From assembly GCA_017507005.1 (NCBI GenBank), contig JAFWBT010000025.1:1-64000 (forward strand): 64,000 nt of DNA. The letters run 5' to 3'. Below, piece by piece: positions 41,791 through 50,694 of this stretch. The notes below the pieces were generated by a model that searched no databases, was not told where the DNA came from, and saw only the letters and a program-made list of their open reading frames with translations. The position numbers and the translations under genes are program-made. Position 1 is the stretch's first letter. Every line of letters begins with the position of its first letter. Source of the DNA: Clostridia bacterium. GTDB lineage: Bacteria > Bacillota > Clostridia > Christensenellales > Borkfalkiaceae.

Positions 41791-44628
41791 TCAATAGGAA
41801 ATCATTTCAATTTCGTCCAAGCCGAACGGTACGACGTGATAATCGTGCGTGTAATTTTCCGCAACGCCGTCCTTCCACTGTCCACGCATCGTGAACGTGG
41901 TGGGAGAAACGCCCAGAGGCTCGACAATGGGTTTGAAATGGTGCGGCCCGAACAAGTTTCTAAGGCTGGATTTCAAACGGATAACGATATCGTTCTTACC
42001 CTTTTTGAGGTATTTGGTGATATCCTTTTTGGTATCCATAATAACGTCCACTTTTTCACCGTTCACCGTGAGGTTTGCCACGATAAAGCGCCCTTTATCC
42101 AAGGACAATTCTCTAACACCCTCGCCGTCGTATTCGTACGTACCCTGCATCGTCACAGCGCCCTTAAAGAACGGATAGCCGTTTTTATAATTTTCAGACG
42201 AAAGAGCAGGGAGCGTCGTGCGTTTTTCGATAGAGTGGTCGGCGTTCACTACGAAATCGCCCTTTAAGTATACGTTTTCGATATGCGTATCGTAATACAG
42301 ACAGTTTCTCAAGCTCTCCGTTGCCATCGGATCGAACAAGGCAAAATGCACGCCGTCGTGCTGATAATAATCCACGCCGTAGATAAGTACGTTTTCGCCC
42401 TCTTTGAGCGCCGACGTGATGTCCGTTTCCACGAAATTGACGTCGAAATCGTTCTTACCCATCGTCATTTCCACGCCGTTCACTTTCACGGACAGGAAAC
42501 GGCCTTTTTCCATAATCAGCTTGATTGCCGTCTTACTCTTTACGTTAAAGGTGTGACGAATATATACGTTGCCTTTATAATTCTGACGGAGCAGCGTTTC
42601 AAACAACTGCGGCAACGGCATAACTTCCCCAAATTTTTCACCGTCATAGCTAAGCGACGCGTAGTCTAACACGAGATAGTTTTCGGTGACGTCCGTCACG
42701 GCAAAATTCTTGGTGATATTTTCTATCTTCGCCTCTGCTTTCGTTGCTTTCGCGCTTTCGTCCTTGATTAAAACCAAGCTACCATTAGGCGGAATCGTAT
42801 ATTCGTTGGAAATATTTTTCGTTTCAAACGTCGTGAGATCAAGCGCCTTGTATTCTTCCGCAACGCCACGCATCTTAACAAACGACGATTCAACGCGCGA
42901 ATAGTTTTTAACGAAGATAAAATCGCCCAGCTCGCCGCTTCTCGACGAGACACCCGAATTGCCGTCTTCACAAGCAAACTTCACTCTCGCGCTATTAAGC
43001 ACGTCGTCCAGCGTCATATTCCCGTTCAGCTCTACGCTTTCCTTTAAGCCGTCTACGTAGCAAGGGTTTTCCGTAACGAACAGTTTGCCATCGTATTTTT
43101 TCAAAATTTCCACCGTAGGACGGGACATAGAGGGCATGTACGGAACGAACACCTTATCGTACGTGCATTTGCCGATTCTCAGCTTGCCGTTTTCTACGCT
43201 GCCGTATTTTTCCAACAACCACTCGTCCGCCAAATGATACTGTATGCCCTTTTGACGGAACAAATTCAACGTTCTAAAGAACGCCTCTTGCAGTTCTTTT
43301 ACGCTGAAATCCTGCTCTGCGTGGATAAAGGTGAGGTATACGCAACGCATGGGATTGAGGAGCAATACGTCGTAATTTTCCTTCGTGTTCGCTACGAGGT
43401 AGCCAAGGCGAGTGAAATAATCGTTAAACGTACGCATTTCCTTAAACCAGTTGTTATGGCTAGAAAATACGGGCGGATGGTCGTATTTACCTTGCGCCGC
43501 AATCGAGATGGGCAACAAGTGATGACACATCAAGTTAACGCCGTTGAAATATTGATATTCGCCAAGACTCTTCAATTCCTGCGGCGTTGTGTCAAAACCC
43601 GAACAGCCGTACGTTTCCGTCAAAACCTGTTTGATACCCAGCTGGCTAGCTACGCTGCCTACCTGCTTGGGCGAAAGCTCCGTGCCGCAATTTCTGCCAA
43701 GACAGTCGATTCCAGGGATATGCTCGTATTCGTACGAGGGCATACAGCCTGCGCCGCCCATCATTTGACAGCAAAGCCCGCTCTCTTCTACCGAGTGTCC
43801 CGTCAACTTGCAGTTGTGTTCTTCGCACCAATCGTACAGACGCTTGTAGAAATTGATGGTATACAGCTCGTTCATCAGCTTGTAATAGCGCGTTCTAAAT
43901 TCAAAACCCGCTTCGTCTTTATTGAAAAGGTAAACAAGCCCGTCCACAACGTCCTCGCCGTATCTTTCCTTGAACGGCTCAATCGTCATACGCGAAAAAG
44001 GCGTCGCCCAACGATAATACTGCGGTTCGTCCGTGAAAAAGCCCACAAGCTCTTTGCCAAAGCTATCGGCAAAGCGTTTATAATATTCCTCGTGCGTTTC
44101 GCGGATAAATTCTTCCACAACTGCGGGATTGAGAATATCCGTATTCGCAGGGCTGGTACGAAGATATACGCAATGGTATTCCGTCAAGCCTGCTTCCGCC
44201 GCCTTGATACGAACGTAGCCGCTCTCCGTCTTTTTATAGACGCCGTACGCCGTTTCGTCGTATTCCGATTTTACTTCGTATTCCAAAAACTGCGCGCGAT
44301 ATTCTTCCGTTTCAAGCAGTTTACCGCCGACAAAGCCGCTCGGCCACCCGTTCTCGTCGTACACCCACGCGTTCATACCCAGCTCTTTCGCTTTCTTCAA
44401 GCACGCGTCGATACACGAGAACCATTTCTCGCCCAAATATTCCGTCGTCAAGCCCGTACGCGCATGCATAATAAAGCCGCCCAAGCCCGCCTCGTGCATT
44501 TCTTCTATCTGTTTTACAAGCGCTGCCTCGTCCAACGAATTGTTCCAGCTCCAAAAAGGAATCCCTTGATAATCGGTAAGATTTTCTTTTTCCAACGCCT
44601 CGCGCAGCTTTGCCGTAGATTCTATCAT
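41791..44628 (-). CDS. Large glycoside hydrolase, GH106/alpha-L-rhamnosidase-like
   Basis: 945 residues, no signal peptide, so probably intracellular. The N-terminal barrel has the pattern PFWSWNNSLDEAALVKQI, GLGGFIMHARTGL, WVYDENGWPSG and, near residue 195, GFFTDEPQYYRW, where the acidic residues could be catalytic; this matches the glycosyl hydrolase group annotated as alpha-L-rhamnosidase (GH106-like). The C-terminal 300 residues are beta-sandwich domains (VYIRHTFNVKSKTAIKLIM and a galactose-binding-like tail). GGAG precedes the ATG. It is a single gene with its own terminator. Rhamnose as substrate is plausible, also given the GH78 relic at 22387, but the family includes enzymes of unknown specificity. 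Confidence 0.72.
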   Translation of the reverse strand: MIESTAKLREALEKENLTDYQGIPFWSWNNSLDEAALVKQIEEMHEAGLGGFIMHARTGLTTEYLGEKWFSCIDACLKKAKELGMNAWVYDENGWPSGFVGGKLLETEEYRAQFLEYEVKSEYDETAYGVYKKTESGYVRIKAAEAGLTEYHCVYLRTSPANTDILNPAVVEEFIRETHEEYYKRFADSFGKELVGFFTDEPQYYRWATPFSRMTIEPFKERYGEDVVDGLVYLFNKDEAGFEFRTRYYKLMNELYTINFYKRLYDWCEEHNCKLTGHSVEESGLCCQMMGGAGCMPSYEYEHIPGIDCLGRNCGTELSPKQVGSVASQLGIKQVLTETYGCSGFDTTPQELKSLGEYQYFNGVNLMCHHLLPISIAAQGKYDHPPVFSSHNNWFKEMRTFNDYFTRLGYLVANTKENYDVLLLNPMRCVYLTFIHAEQDFSVKELQEAFFRTLNLFRQKGIQYHLADEWLLEKYGSVENGKLRIGKCTYDKVFVPYMPSMSRPTVEILKKYDGKLFVTENPCYVDGLKESVELNGNMTLDDVLNSARVKFACEDGNSGVSSRSGELGDFIFVKNYSRVESSFVKMRGVAEEYKALDLTTFETKNISNEYTIPPNGSLVLIKDESAKATKAEAKIENITKNFAVTDVTENYLVLDYASLSYDGEKFGEVMPLPQLFETLLRQNYKGNVYIRHTFNVKSKTAIKLIMEKGRFLSVKVNGVEMTMGKNDFDVNFVETDITSALKEGENVLIYGVDYYQHDGVHFALFDPMATESLRNCLYYDTHIENVYLKGDFVVNADHSIEKRTTLPALSSENYKNGYPFFKGAVTMQGTYEYDGEGVRELSLDKGRFIVANLTVNGEKVDVIMDTKKDITKYLKKGKNDIVIRLKSSLRNLFGPHHFKPIVEPLGVSPTTFTMRGQWKDGVAENYTHDYHVVPFGLDEIEMISY

Positions 44629-44747
44629 AGTATTGCTCCTTTGTCGCTCGCTCTTTCTTACGCAAGTTCCTTTATCATTGTACCTTATTTCAATACAAAA
44701 ATCAAGTGTATATTGTAATTTTTTTCACGCTTTGCCATCTTTTACAC

Positions 44748-44777
44748 GAAAAAAACACCCACAAAGGAGTGTTCGTT
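44748..44777 (-). terminator. Terminator of the flavodiiron-BFD operon
   Basis: ACACTCC pairs with GGGTGTT around TTTGT, followed by a T-run in minus orientation, downstream of the BFD gene. Confidence 0.75.
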
Positions 44778-44801
44778 TCGTTTTTTTCATTTTTCCTCGC
44801 G

Positions 44802-44996
44802 TTACGCCATCATAATTTCGGAAATAACGTCGAGCACTTTATCGTGACAACCGCCGCAGCCCGTCGAGCAATGCGTGATACGCTGTACGTCCTTGAATAC
44901 CTCTAACACGTCTTCCATTTTCGAGTGGTTTTCCAACGCGTGTTCAATGTCCGTGTAGCTTACCTTTTTACAGTTGCAGATGATATAGTTTTCCAT
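44802..44996 (-). CDS. BFD-type [2Fe-2S]-binding protein
   Basis: 64 residues, the size of a single bacterioferritin-associated-ferredoxin-like domain. The cluster ligands are CNC at residues 7-9 and CSTGCGGC at residues 43-50, in the family order CxC...CxxxxC/CxxC. GGAG precedes the ATG. It starts 17 bases after the flavodiiron-rubredoxin gene and shares its transcript, so it may pass electrons to or from that protein or help in iron release. Confidence 0.88.
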   Translation of the reverse strand: MENYIICNCKKVSYTDIEHALENHSKMEDVLEVFKDVQRITHCSTGCGGCHDKVLDVISEIMMA

Positions 44997-45013
44997 TTTT
45001 TATATTCTCCTTT

Positions 45014-45175
45014 TTAATTTTCTTTCGTAAAATGTTCTTTGCCTACGCCGCACAGCTCACATTCAAAACCGTCGGGCAGGTCTTCAAATTTCGTGCCGGC
45101 CACGATACCTTTGTTGGGCAAACCCTGCTCCTCGTCGTAAGTCCAGCCGCATACGTCACATACGTATTTGCTCAT
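45014..45175 (-). CDS. Possible free rubredoxin from an internal start
   Basis: Inside the flavodiiron frame, ATG at 45175 is preceded at five to six bases by AAGGAGGGA, as good a ribosome site as any in the window. Translation from it would give MSKYVCDVCGWTYD to KEHFTKEN, 53 residues, exactly the size of stand-alone rubredoxin. Either the gene makes two products from one frame, or an ancestral separate rubredoxin gene became fused by loss of the upstream stop codon, or a sequencing error removed the stop. The two CxxCG iron-binding loops are intact. Confidence 0.55.
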   Translation of the reverse strand: MSKYVCDVCGWTYDEEQGLPNKGIVAGTKFEDLPDGFECELCGVGKEHFTKEN

Positions 45176-46360
45176 AGTTCCCTCCTTTTTATTAACGATG
45201 TCTTCTTGATAACAAAGCTCTCTTGCCAAAGCGTCTATTTGCGCTTTGCTTTCTTCCGACAACGCCGAGAGCAGCTTTACCGTCGCCTCGGTGTATTGTA
45301 AGTCCTTACATTTTTCCAGTAAACCGCGCATCACACGCGTCGCCATCGGCGCCCAGCTACCGTTTTCGATAAAGCCTACCGTGCGGTTTTGGAAATTATG
45401 CTCTGTCAAATGGCTGATAAACTCGCGCATAAACGGGAAAATTTCGCCGTTGTACGTCGTCGTTGCCAAAACGATTTTTCCATAGCGGAACGCGTCTTCC
45501 ACCGCCTCTGTCATATCGCAACGTGCCAAATCGTTAAGCACCACCTTTTTACAGCCGTATTCTTTCAGCTTTTCCGCCAGCATTTCCACGGCGCGTTTGG
45601 TGTTGCCGTACACGGAAGTGTATGCAATCACGACACCGTCCGATTCCACGCCGTAGCTCGACCAAGTGTTGTATAAATCGAAATAATACCCCAAATTTTC
45701 TTTCAAAGCGGGGCCGTGCAACGGACAAATCGCACGCACGTCCGCGCCGCTGAATTTTTTCAACAGCGTCTGCACCTGCACGCCGTATTTTCCTACGATA
45801 CCGAAATAATACCGCCGAGCCTCGCAAGCCCAGTCCTCTTCCACGTCCAACGCGCCGAATTTCCCGAACGCGTCCGCAGAAAACAACGTCTTGTCCTTGT
45901 CCTCGTACGTCACCATTACTTCCGGCCAATGCACCATAGGCGCGGTGAAAAACGTGAGCGTGCGGCTGCCCAAAGATAACGTATCCCCCTCTTTCACCAC
46001 CATTTGTTTTTCTGCGTAATCGTCGCCGAAATAATTTTTCATCATCACGAACGCCTTGTTCGTAGCAACGATTTTTGCGTTGGGATATGCCTTGACGAAC
46101 GCCGAAATATTCGCCGAATGGTCGGGCTCCATATGCTGCACGATTAAATAATCGGGCGTTCTCCCCTCCAACGCTTTTTCAAGATTTTGTAGCCATTGCT
46201 GTTCAAACGCGGCGTCTACGGTATCGAACACGGCGATTTTTTCGTCTAAAATCACGTAGGAATTGTACGACATACCGTTTGGAACGGCGTACTGTCCTTC
46301 AAATAAATCTATCCTATGATCGTTCACGCCGACGTACAAAATATCTCGCGTGAGTTCCAT
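45014..46360 (-). CDS. Flavodiiron protein fused to rubredoxin
   Basis: Reduces oxygen or nitric oxide to protect an anaerobe. About 448 residues: a metallo-beta-lactamase-like domain with the di-iron ligands HMEPDH (near residue 79), VHWPEV (near 147) and LHGP (near 226), a flavodoxin domain starting AYTSVYGNTKRAVE (near 258), and a C-terminal rubredoxin with YVCDVCGWTYD and ECELCGVG. ATG at 46360 has GGAGAG at good spacing; the longer open frame is not needed. Just before the rubredoxin part the mRNA has AAGGAGGGAACT then an in-frame ATG, see the separate entry. The BFD gene follows. Confidence 0.94.
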   Translation of the reverse strand: MELTRDILYVGVNDHRIDLFEGQYAVPNGMSYNSYVILDEKIAVFDTVDAAFEQQWLQNLEKALEGRTPDYLIVQHMEPDHSANISAFVKAYPNAKIVATNKAFVMMKNYFGDDYAEKQMVVKEGDTLSLGSRTLTFFTAPMVHWPEVMVTYEDKDKTLFSADAFGKFGALDVEEDWACEARRYYFGIVGKYGVQVQTLLKKFSGADVRAICPLHGPALKENLGYYFDLYNTWSSYGVESDGVVIAYTSVYGNTKRAVEMLAEKLKEYGCKKVVLNDLARCDMTEAVEDAFRYGKIVLATTTYNGEIFPFMREFISHLTEHNFQNRTVGFIENGSWAPMATRVMRGLLEKCKDLQYTEATVKLLSALSEESKAQIDALARELCYQEDIVNKKEGTMSKYVCDVCGWTYDEEQGLPNKGIVAGTKFEDLPDGFECELCGVGKEHFTKEN

Positions 46361-46553
46361 AATTCTCTCCATTACTAATAATATGTTGCTTTGCGCCATT
46401 ATTATAGCAAATAATTTCAAGAATTTCAAGACCTTTTTTCAAATATTCTCGCGCAAAGACATAATTTTTTTTGTGAAAAATCATTTCTTCGCTCCTCGAC
46501 GTTTGTTTTAAAAAAATTTTTTAAAAATTTTTATCCGAACGCCTTTCATATTA

Positions 46554-46582
46554 TTGTAAAATTAAAATAAATTTGTTATAAT
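46554..46582 (+). promoter_or_regulatory. Promoter of purC
   Basis: TTGTAA, 17 bases, TATAAT; 66 bases before the start codon, in a strongly AT-rich intergenic region shared with the divergent flavodiiron gene. Confidence 0.7.
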
Positions 46583-46648
46583 AATGGCGTGATTTGAATA
46601 AATCTCGCTGCAAAACTTAAAATCTATTTTATTAAAGAGGATAAAAAT

Positions 46649-47332
46649 ATGGAAAAGCTCTACACAGGTAAAACAAAAGACGTTTACAAGCTTGAGAACG
46701 GCAACGTGTTGCTGAAATTCAAAGACGACTGCACCGGTAAAGACGGCGTATTCGATCCTGGTGAAAACACCGTCGGGCTCACCATCGAAGGTATCGGCAA
46801 GGCAAACCTTAAATCGTCCGTATACTATTTTGAAATGCTGAAAAAAGCAGGCATCAAAACGCATTACGTTTCCGCTGATGTTGAAAACGCTACGATGGAA
46901 GTACTCCCCGCTACCGTTTTCGGTCACGGTTTGGAAGTAATTTGCCGTTTGGTGGCAACGGGTAGCTTTATCCGCAGATACGGCGAATATATCGAAAACG
47001 GCACCCCCCTTGCAGGCGGCTACGTTGAATGCACCTTCAAGAACGACGAAAAGGGAGATCCCCTTGTTACGGCGGAAGGTCTTGCGGCGCTCGGCGTTAT
47101 GAGTATGGATATGTTCAACAGCATGAAAGAACAGACCTTGAAGATTACGAAAGTCGTTGCAGACGATTTGAAATCGATTGGTTGCGATCTTTGGGATATC
47201 AAGTTTGAATTTGGCTACAACAACGGCGAAGTTATCCTTATCGACGAAATCGCTTCGGGTAATATGCGCGTTTACAAGGACGGCAAAATCGTTGATCCCG
47301 TGGAATTGACCAAGCTCATCAACGAAAGATAA
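46649..47332 (+). CDS. purC: SAICAR synthase (purine biosynthesis)
   Basis: Joins CAIR and aspartate with ATP to SAICAR in purine synthesis; cytoplasmic. The 227-residue protein has [10 protein letters not shown] at residues 4-13, [12 protein letters not shown] near 33 and the family motif [17 protein letters not shown] near residue 94, plus [16 protein letters not shown] near 190 and the substrate-site lysine/arginine residues expected. Length is normal (about 230-240). GAGGATAAAAAT precedes the ATG. It is a single-gene unit with a terminator; no other pur genes are in the window, which is unusual for Firmicutes where purC sits in the pur operon. Confidence 0.94.
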   Translation: MEKLYTGKTKDVYKLENGNVLLKFKDDCTGKDGVFDPGENTVGLTIEGIGKANLKSSVYYFEMLKKAGIKTHYVSADVENATMEVLPATVFGHGLEVICRLVATGSFIRRYGEYIENGTPLAGGYVECTFKNDEKGDPLVTAEGLAALGVMSMDMFNSMKEQTLKITKVVADDLKSIGCDLWDIKFEFGYNNGEVILIDEIASGNMRVYKDGKIVDPVELTKLINER

Positions 47333-47356
47333 TCCCCCATTACAAGGCAATAAAAA

Positions 47357-47394
47357 CACCCCCAACGGCACGATACCGTTGGGGATTTTTTTGT
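47357..47394. terminator. Terminator after purC, also usable by glsA
   Basis: CCCCAACGG pairs with CCGTTGGGG around a seven-base loop, followed by a T-run on the plus strand. Confidence 0.88.
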
Positions 47395-47415
47395 TGTTTT
47401 TTGGTCGAGTGTTTA

Positions 47416-48333
47416 TTAAAAAATGCTCAATCCTAATTGTTTGCTCAAAAGCTCTAACGCTTTTCTACCAGCAACGCTGTTCCCTTTTTTATCGAGCGCA
47501 GGCGCGTAAATACCGATACCCATACGCCTAGGCACGACAGCCATAATGCCGCCGCCAACGCCGCTTTTGGCAGGGATACCGACGTTGAACGCAAACTCGC
47601 CCGAGCCGTCGTACATACCGCTCGTCGTCATAATCGCGTTGATATACCGCGTATATTCCGCCTCTATAATCCGCTCGCCCGTCTTTCTATCCACGCCTTG
47701 GTCGGCTAAAATTCTAGCGATATTGGCAAGGTCTTTGCAATCGACCTTTATCGAGCAAGCGCGGAAATACAAATCAACCACGTCTTCCACTTCCTCGTGA
47801 ATCATACCGTACGCCTTTAACATATACGCGAGCGCGCGATTTTTATGTCCCGTCGCTTTTTCGGAAAGGTATACCGAGGTGTCGAGCGATAAATTAGGAT
47901 TGCCCGTCATGCGTTTAGCAAGCGACAACAATCTTTCAAATTTTTCCTCGTACGTCGCGCCGTTGATTAGCGTACACAGCGCAATCGCGCCCGTATTTAC
48001 CATAGGATTGATATGCGCGCCCGTCAACGCCTGATCGCTGTAATTGAACGCGTCGAACGGTTTTCCCGTCGCCTCTACGCCCACGAGCGAGCATACCTGC
48101 TCCACACCCTTATCCAACAACGCCAACAGTAAAATCAGCGGTTTTACAACGCTCTGCATCGTAAAACCGACGGCGTAATCGCCTACGCAAAAAGTGCGCC
48201 CCTCGTCCGACATTACGCATATACCGAGGGCGTTTTTATTCGCTTTTGCCAGCTCGGGGATATAATTCGCCAAACGGCCTTCTTCCGTGTACGGCTGACA
48301 GTCTTTTATGATTTTTTCGAGTAATTCTTGCAC
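47416..48333 (-). CDS. glsA: Glutaminase
   Basis: Hydrolyses glutamine to glutamate and ammonia; serine-dependent beta-lactamase-like fold. The SxxK catalytic pair is in TMQSVVKPLILLLALLDKG near residue 56, with FNYSDQALTGAHINPMVNTGAI near 100 and SGVGGGIMAVVPRRMG near 250, as in bacterial GlsA. The open frame begins with a GTG eleven codons upstream, but GTG at 48333 has AAAGGGG six bases before it and gives 305 residues, the family length. It ends close to the purC terminator. Together with glutamate dehydrogenase at the window start it suggests use of amino acids as nitrogen source. Confidence 0.93.
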   Translation of the reverse strand: MQELLEKIIKDCQPYTEEGRLANYIPELAKANKNALGICVMSDEGRTFCVGDYAVGFTMQSVVKPLILLLALLDKGVEQVCSLVGVEATGKPFDAFNYSDQALTGAHINPMVNTGAIALCTLINGATYEEKFERLLSLAKRMTGNPNLSLDTSVYLSEKATGHKNRALAYMLKAYGMIHEEVEDVVDLYFRACSIKVDCKDLANIARILADQGVDRKTGERIIEAEYTRYINAIMTTSGMYDGSGEFAFNVGIPAKSGVGGGIMAVVPRRMGIGIYAPALDKKGNSVAGRKALELLSKQLGLSIF

Positions 48334-48388
48334 AAGATACCCCTTTATAGTTTCATTGCTTTTCACCGCTTATACGGTTTATCATTAT

Positions 48389-49753
48389 TTATTTCTGCGC
48401 CTTGTTCAAGGTAACGTCCGCCGAACGAACGGTGACGTCACCCTCCAACGTCGAGGTGAAATAGCCGAGGGTGTTCGCTACGCTAATGCTTGCGCTCGTC
48501 CCCTCTTCACAGCGAATAAATTGCGGCATTTCTTCTTGGAATTTCGTGCCGCTAAACAGTACGTTCGTCGTGGGATAGACGATTCCCGTTTCATGAATAT
48601 TATCAAAATGCACGGAATTATTTTTCAGTGTACAGTTGATAAAACGCACGTTTTCCACGGGCGAAATCGACCAGAGCAGTCTGGGAATCCTATCCGCCTG
48701 CACCACTACGTTTTCAAAAGTCAAATTCTCTTGAACGGGCGATTTGGCGTTAGGATAATAACTGCGGGAATACTCGTCCTTGTCGAAATGTATGGAAAAG
48801 GCTATCGAGCGGTTTTTCTGTAAATAGATGTCCTTGAAATGGATATTTTTGCAACCTGCGCCGTACAACGCGCCGTCTTGGACGACCGCCCAAACGATAC
48901 CGTCGTATTCCTTTTCACCCGTCTCGTGCGTCGGGCGGGTGTGGGAAACGTACGTTTTTCCGTCCACGGGCATATACACTCGATACAAGCGGTTGTTCGA
49001 CACCACCGTGTCCGAACGCTGTACCACCATACCCTCGCGCCAATCCGACCACGCGCCTGCCAAAATGCGGCAAAAATACCCCACCGTGGCGTCGGCGTTT
49101 AAATCGTAGCAGTCCTCAATCAAGCCGTTTTCTATCCAGCCAAGCTCGGGATTAGACGTGACGTAATCGTGACCGTTGAGCGCAATCGGGTCGTCGTACG
49201 TGCGGAATAAGCCGTGGCGCACAACGAATTTGCTGCCGCGCCCAAAATGCACAGCGTCTTTCATGCCCTCGATACGAAGATTTTCCAGCAATACGTTTTC
49301 AAACGTGCAGATGTGAATCCCGAAATCCTCAACGGGTAAATCATAGCACTCGAAATCGCGGATTTCTAAATTTTTGATATAGAAAAAAGAGCAATGACCG
49401 CGAAGCCCCAGCACTACTTTTTTACTATTCTTGCCTTTTTTTACCGAACGCACTTCGTTGCAAATGAGGCGCAGACCGATAATTTTTATATTTTTATTAT
49501 ACGTTTTGGTATACGCGCCGCGATTCACGAAGACGTAACCGTTTTCTTCGGGGTTATTCACCCGTTTTACGTATGCGCCGGCACAAAAATACAGCGACGT
49601 ATCGTTGTCTAAAAGGATTTGATCGGCAAGCTCGTAAACGCCTGGTTCGGCGATATAGATATCCCCGCCGCCGTCCACGGCTTTTTGCAAAGCGCGCGCG
49701 TTTGTCAAGCCGTCGTTTTCCGTCTTAAAACCGTAATCCGCTGCTATTTTCAT
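48389..49753 (-). CDS. Right-handed beta-helix glycan enzyme, GH28/pectate-lyase-like
   Basis: 454 residues, no signal peptide. The N-terminus MKIAADYGFKTENDGLTNARALQKAVDGGGDIYI is the typical opening of parallel beta-helix enzymes such as polygalacturonases (GH28-like) and of related epimerases and lyases. Repeating turns follow (NIKIIGLRLICNEV, NLEIRDFECYDL, NVLLENLRIEGM, NGLIEDCYDL, NIHFKDIYLQKN, NVRFINCTLKNN). Catalytic residues cannot be assigned safely. GGAG precedes the ATG. Lack of signal peptide suggests action on imported oligosaccharides. Confidence 0.7.
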   Translation of the reverse strand: MKIAADYGFKTENDGLTNARALQKAVDGGGDIYIAEPGVYELADQILLDNDTSLYFCAGAYVKRVNNPEENGYVFVNRGAYTKTYNKNIKIIGLRLICNEVRSVKKGKNSKKVVLGLRGHCSFFYIKNLEIRDFECYDLPVEDFGIHICTFENVLLENLRIEGMKDAVHFGRGSKFVVRHGLFRTYDDPIALNGHDYVTSNPELGWIENGLIEDCYDLNADATVGYFCRILAGAWSDWREGMVVQRSDTVVSNNRLYRVYMPVDGKTYVSHTRPTHETGEKEYDGIVWAVVQDGALYGAGCKNIHFKDIYLQKNRSIAFSIHFDKDEYSRSYYPNAKSPVQENLTFENVVVQADRIPRLLWSISPVENVRFINCTLKNNSVHFDNIHETGIVYPTTNVLFSGTKFQEEMPQFIRCEEGTSASISVANTLGYFTSTLEGDVTVRSADVTLNKAQK

Positions 49754-49854
49754 ATCGTTATTCTCCTATTCTTGCGATATAGGGATATTATAACACAGCC
49801 GTTTGTTTTTTTCAATCCTTTTATGGAAAATATTTTTTTTGGTTTTTGGGCATG

Positions 49855-49884
49855 AAAAGCACAGGACGATGCCTGCGCTTTTTC
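49855..49884. terminator. Terminator between the beta-helix gene and the AT-rich pocket
   Basis: AAAAGCACAGG pairs with CCTGCGCTTTT with one mismatch, flanked by A/T runs. Confidence 0.6.
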
Positions 49885-49914
49885 TGGAGTATTTTTATTA
49901 AACTGAATGGGATA

Positions 49915-50247
49915 TTAAAACTGCAAGCAAGCTGTTTTCATCGTTAATTCCAACATACCAACAACAATAGGAACAATAATTTTACTAATTAGTTTATACG
50001 CGTTATTCATTAACTTGTTATATTTATCTAAATCGGCTATTATATACGAAGATGGTTTATAATATTCTTTACCTTCAATCAACCTAATATATCCTGTTTG
50101 TTCAAGTGCTGAAAAATATGTATTAAATTCCTTTTCTGAAATTTTATAATCAATATTTGACACTTCTATACCGTCGTTAATATTCAACAATAACGAGCGA
50201 ATACGGCAACCTTGCGTTTCTTTCCTCGGTAAATGTTTTTTCTTCAT
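49915..50247 (-). CDS. Small protein with possible winged helix and C-terminal membrane helix
   Basis: 110 residues. The middle (NIDYKISEKEFNTYFSALEQTGYIRLIEGKEYY) has the shape of a winged helix-turn-helix, and residues 80-103 (KLISKIIVPIVVGMLEL) form one hydrophobic helix. I do not recognise the family. ATG at 50247 is the best start; the ribosome site is weak (a zinc-ribbon-like remnant ends just upstream). Composition is AT-rich, like the accessory pocket to its right. Confidence 0.5.
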   Translation of the reverse strand: MKKKHLPRKETQGCRIRSLLLNINDGIEVSNIDYKISEKEFNTYFSALEQTGYIRLIEGKEYYKPSSYIIADLDKYNKLMNNAYKLISKIIVPIVVGMLELTMKTACLQF

Positions 50248-50252
50248 GGTTT

Positions 50253-50357
50253 TTAATCCTGCCCGCAATCGGGACAATCAATGTAAGAGTATCCTTTATT
50301 TATTAAAGAGATATATGGTATTTTACACTGCCCACAAGCCTTTAATATTTCTGCTGA
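50253..50357 (-). pseudogene. Zinc-ribbon fragment without start codon
   Basis: The frame reads ILKACGQCKIPYISLINKG then YSYIDCPDCGQD and a stop: two CxxC pairs, a Com-like zinc ribbon. A stop codon lies nine bases upstream of the readable part and no ATG, GTG or TTG is available, so it is most likely the end of a broken gene. It ends five bases before the start of the 110-residue gene, so both may once have been one operon. Confidence 0.45.
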
Positions 50358-50383
50358 TTATTTTTTAGGGATAAAAGAATATT

Positions 50384-50468
50384 AAAAAGACGCAAATCCG
50401 CGTCTTTTTTTATGTCTTAACGGACGGAAATACAAAAAAAGACAAGCAGCATTGCTTGTCCTTTTTTA
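50384..50468. terminator. Two successive terminator hairpins
   Basis: AAAGACGC/GCGTCTTT (50387-50408) and AAAGACAAGC/GCTTGTCCTTT (50438-50465), each with A and T runs, usable in both directions. The gap 50358-50694 holds these, the sequence-family copy at 50471-50497 and otherwise nothing I recognise. Confidence 0.75.
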
Positions 50469-50470
50469 TT

Positions 50471-50497
50471 GGTGACCGTTAACCAACCTAAATCAAA
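50471..50497 (+). repeat. Left bounding copy of the second AT-rich pocket
   Basis: GGTGACCGTTAACCAACCTA followed by AATCAAA closely matches 18724-18747 (GGTCACCAGTAACAACCTAA and on), i.e. the tRNA-Glu tail plus the trk-pocket repeat. Same orientation as the copy at 18724. Confidence 0.6.
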
Positions 50498-50694
50498 TTT
50501 TTTTGTAGAACTTCACTTAAAAAGAGTATTTGAAGAAAAGGTTTTATCACAATTTTTTTAAGCGTAAATTTAAATAAAAATAACTTAAAATTTATTTTCA
50601 CAAATTTCAATACACTATGTGGTTAACAATTTTCAGAGTACAAAAATACCTCTAATAACGTTTGGAAAAAAATTTATTAAAGAAAAAACAAAAA

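Noticed and set aside
43234..44718. A 494-codon plus-strand frame antisense to the GH106-like gene
   Set aside because: Same kind of shadow frame; the minus-strand gene has clear family motifs and a ribosome site.
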